This document shows, piece after piece, positions 6,399 through 7,413 of a stretch of DNA of 7,413 nucleotides; positions within the stretch are counted from its first letter, which is position 1, and each line of letters begins with the position of its first letter. Position numbers and translations under genes: made by a program. The notes beneath the pieces are model-generated. The model saw only the letters and a program-made list of their open reading frames with translations. It had not been told where the DNA came from and did no database searches. This DNA is from an uncultured Sphingomonadales bacterium (GTDB lineage Bacteria; Pseudomonadota; Alphaproteobacteria; Sphingomonadales; Sphingomonadaceae). The stretch lies in the NCBI GenBank assembly GCA_937898535.1, contig CALDKP010000096.1:1-7413 (forward strand), read 5' to 3'.

Positions 6399-7393
6399 CC
6401 GCGTCCTCCTCTATGATATCCGAAGCTGGCGCGCTGTCTTCGTCGTCGAACCAGTGTGCACGTGCCGCCATGATGATTTCATTGCCCTGTTCTTCGGACA
6501 ATCCGAACACCGCCAAGACGCCAGCCTTATCTTCCGTACGATTGCGACGCATTTCGCGATCGCTACGTTCGTTGCGGCGCGGCTCACGTGCCTTTTGGAT
6601 CAGTTCGTCGGTCGCCAAGTCAGCGAGATCATCAAGTGTCTTGATGCCAGCCTTACCCAGCACAACGAGCATCGCTTCCGTCAGAACAGGAAGTTCCGCC
6701 AGTGCGTCTTCAACGCCCAATTCGCGGCGTTCGGTCCGGTTGGCTTCCTCACGGCGATCCAGCGCTTCTTGTGCGCGGCTCTGAAGCTCTGCCGCCAGAC
6801 CTTCGTCAAAGCCTTCGATGGCAGCGATTTCCGACGGATCGACATAAGCAACTTCTTCAAGTTCGCTAAAGCCTTCAGCGACAAGAAGCTGTGCCAAGGT
6901 TTCGTCCACATCCAGCTCTTGCTGGAACATTTCGGAGCGCTCGACGAATTCTTTCTGACGCTTTTCGCTCGATTCCGCTTCGGTCATGATGTCGATGCCA
7001 CGGCCGGTCAGCTGCGAAGCCAAGCGGACGTTCTGGCCACGACGGCCAATGGCAAGGCTCAACTGATCGTCAGGAACGACAACTTCGATGCGGCCTTCTT
7101 CCTCGTCGATGACAACGCGGCTTACGGTCGCAGGCTGCAGCGCGTTCACGATGAACGTCGCGGTATCTTCCGACCATGGAATGATGTCGATTTTCTCGCC
7201 CTGCATTTCCTGAACGACGGCCTGAACGCGGCTACCCTTCATACCGACGCATGCGCCGACGGGATCGATGCTGCTGTCGTGGCTGATAACACCAATTTTG
7301 GCGCGGCTGCCGGGGTCACGAGCGGCGGCCTTGATTTCGATGACGCCGTCGTAAATTTCAGGGACTTCCTGCGCAAACAGCTTCTTCATAAAG
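6376..7393 (-). CDS. nusA: Transcription termination/antitermination protein NusA, 5' end missing
   Basis: NusA binds RNA polymerase and nascent RNA and modulates pausing, termination and antitermination. The visible part begins at the family segment [20 protein letters not shown], which in E. coli NusA lies about 200 residues into the protein. The N-terminal polymerase-binding domain and the S1 domain are therefore missing because the contig ends. The ATG at 7389 is an internal methionine. Counting from it, KH1 holds [17 protein letters not shown] (42-58) and KH2 holds [16 protein letters not shown] (112-127). Two helix-hairpin-helix-like C-terminal repeats follow (about 160-210 and 228-312), the second ending [10 protein letters not shown]. 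The protein ends in an acidic tail (313-337) that also encodes the ylxR ribosome binding site. As in related operons, rimP would be expected upstream. Confidence 0.96.
6405..6410 (-). promoter_or_regulatory. Perfect Shine-Dalgarno of ylxR, inside nusA
   Basis: The minus-strand AGGAGG is six bases upstream of the TTG start of ylxR and lies within codons for the acidic tail of NusA. An in-frame TAG directly precedes it, so the frame cannot start further upstream. This fixes the TTG as the start. Confidence 0.85.
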
Positions 7394-7413
7394 AGATCGG
7401 AAGAGCGTCGTGT
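7394..7413. other. Illumina adapter remnant at the right contig end (artefact)
   Basis: These 20 bases, beginning AGATCGGAAGAGC, are the reverse complement of the 3' end of the Illumina read-1 adapter and mirror bases 6-25. Genuine sequence ends at about 7393. The adapter joins within the nusA frame, so no real start codon or promoter should be read from here. Confidence 0.97.

Noticed and set aside
1..7413. Terminal inverted repeat of a linear replicon or transposon
   Set aside because: The 20-base inverted ends are exact Illumina adapter sequence.

Overview
The window is a bacterial contig of about 7.4 kb with every gene on the minus strand. It carries most of a nusA-infB-rpsO transcription/translation operon from an alphaproteobacterium, probably a sphingomonad. 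The assignment rests on three things: the style of the NusA, IF2 and YlxR-L7Ae proteins, a GC content that looks to be in the mid-50s % by eye, and a palindromic repeat in truB. That repeat encodes peptides ([16 protein letters not shown]) that I recognise as recurring in translated sphingomonad genomes. The genus cannot be fixed from the sequence alone.

In transcription order (right to left) the genes are: nusA (5' end missing), ylxR/DUF448 fused to an L7Ae-like domain, infB (IF2), a PaaI-type hotdog thioesterase, rbfA, tdk (thymidine kinase), a small predicted exported protein, truB, and rpsO (3' end missing). Spacing is very tight. ylxR starts inside nusA, two junctions are one-base TAATG overlaps, and the largest gap is 43 bases. 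No stretch over 300 bases lacks a gene, and I see no convincing internal promoter or intrinsic terminator, so one polycistronic transcript is the simplest reading. No tRNA, rRNA, CRISPR array or insertion sequence is visible.

The core genes act together. NusA controls elongation and antitermination, IF2 delivers initiator tRNA, RbfA matures the 30S subunit, TruB makes tRNA pseudouridine 55, and S15 is an early-binding 30S protein. Three genes are not part of the textbook cluster: the thioesterase, tdk and the exported protein.

Two observations stand out. First, truB carries a 74-base nested palindrome, read through in frame as about 25 extra residues just before the conserved SKGTYIR motif. 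This resembles in-gene palindromic elements such as those of Rickettsia. Second, both contig ends are Illumina read-1 adapter sequence in inverted orientation. The adapter supplies a false stop to rpsO, and the truncation leaves a false start for nusA. I found no convincing new multi-gene system; the remainder is a conserved housekeeping operon with extra genes.
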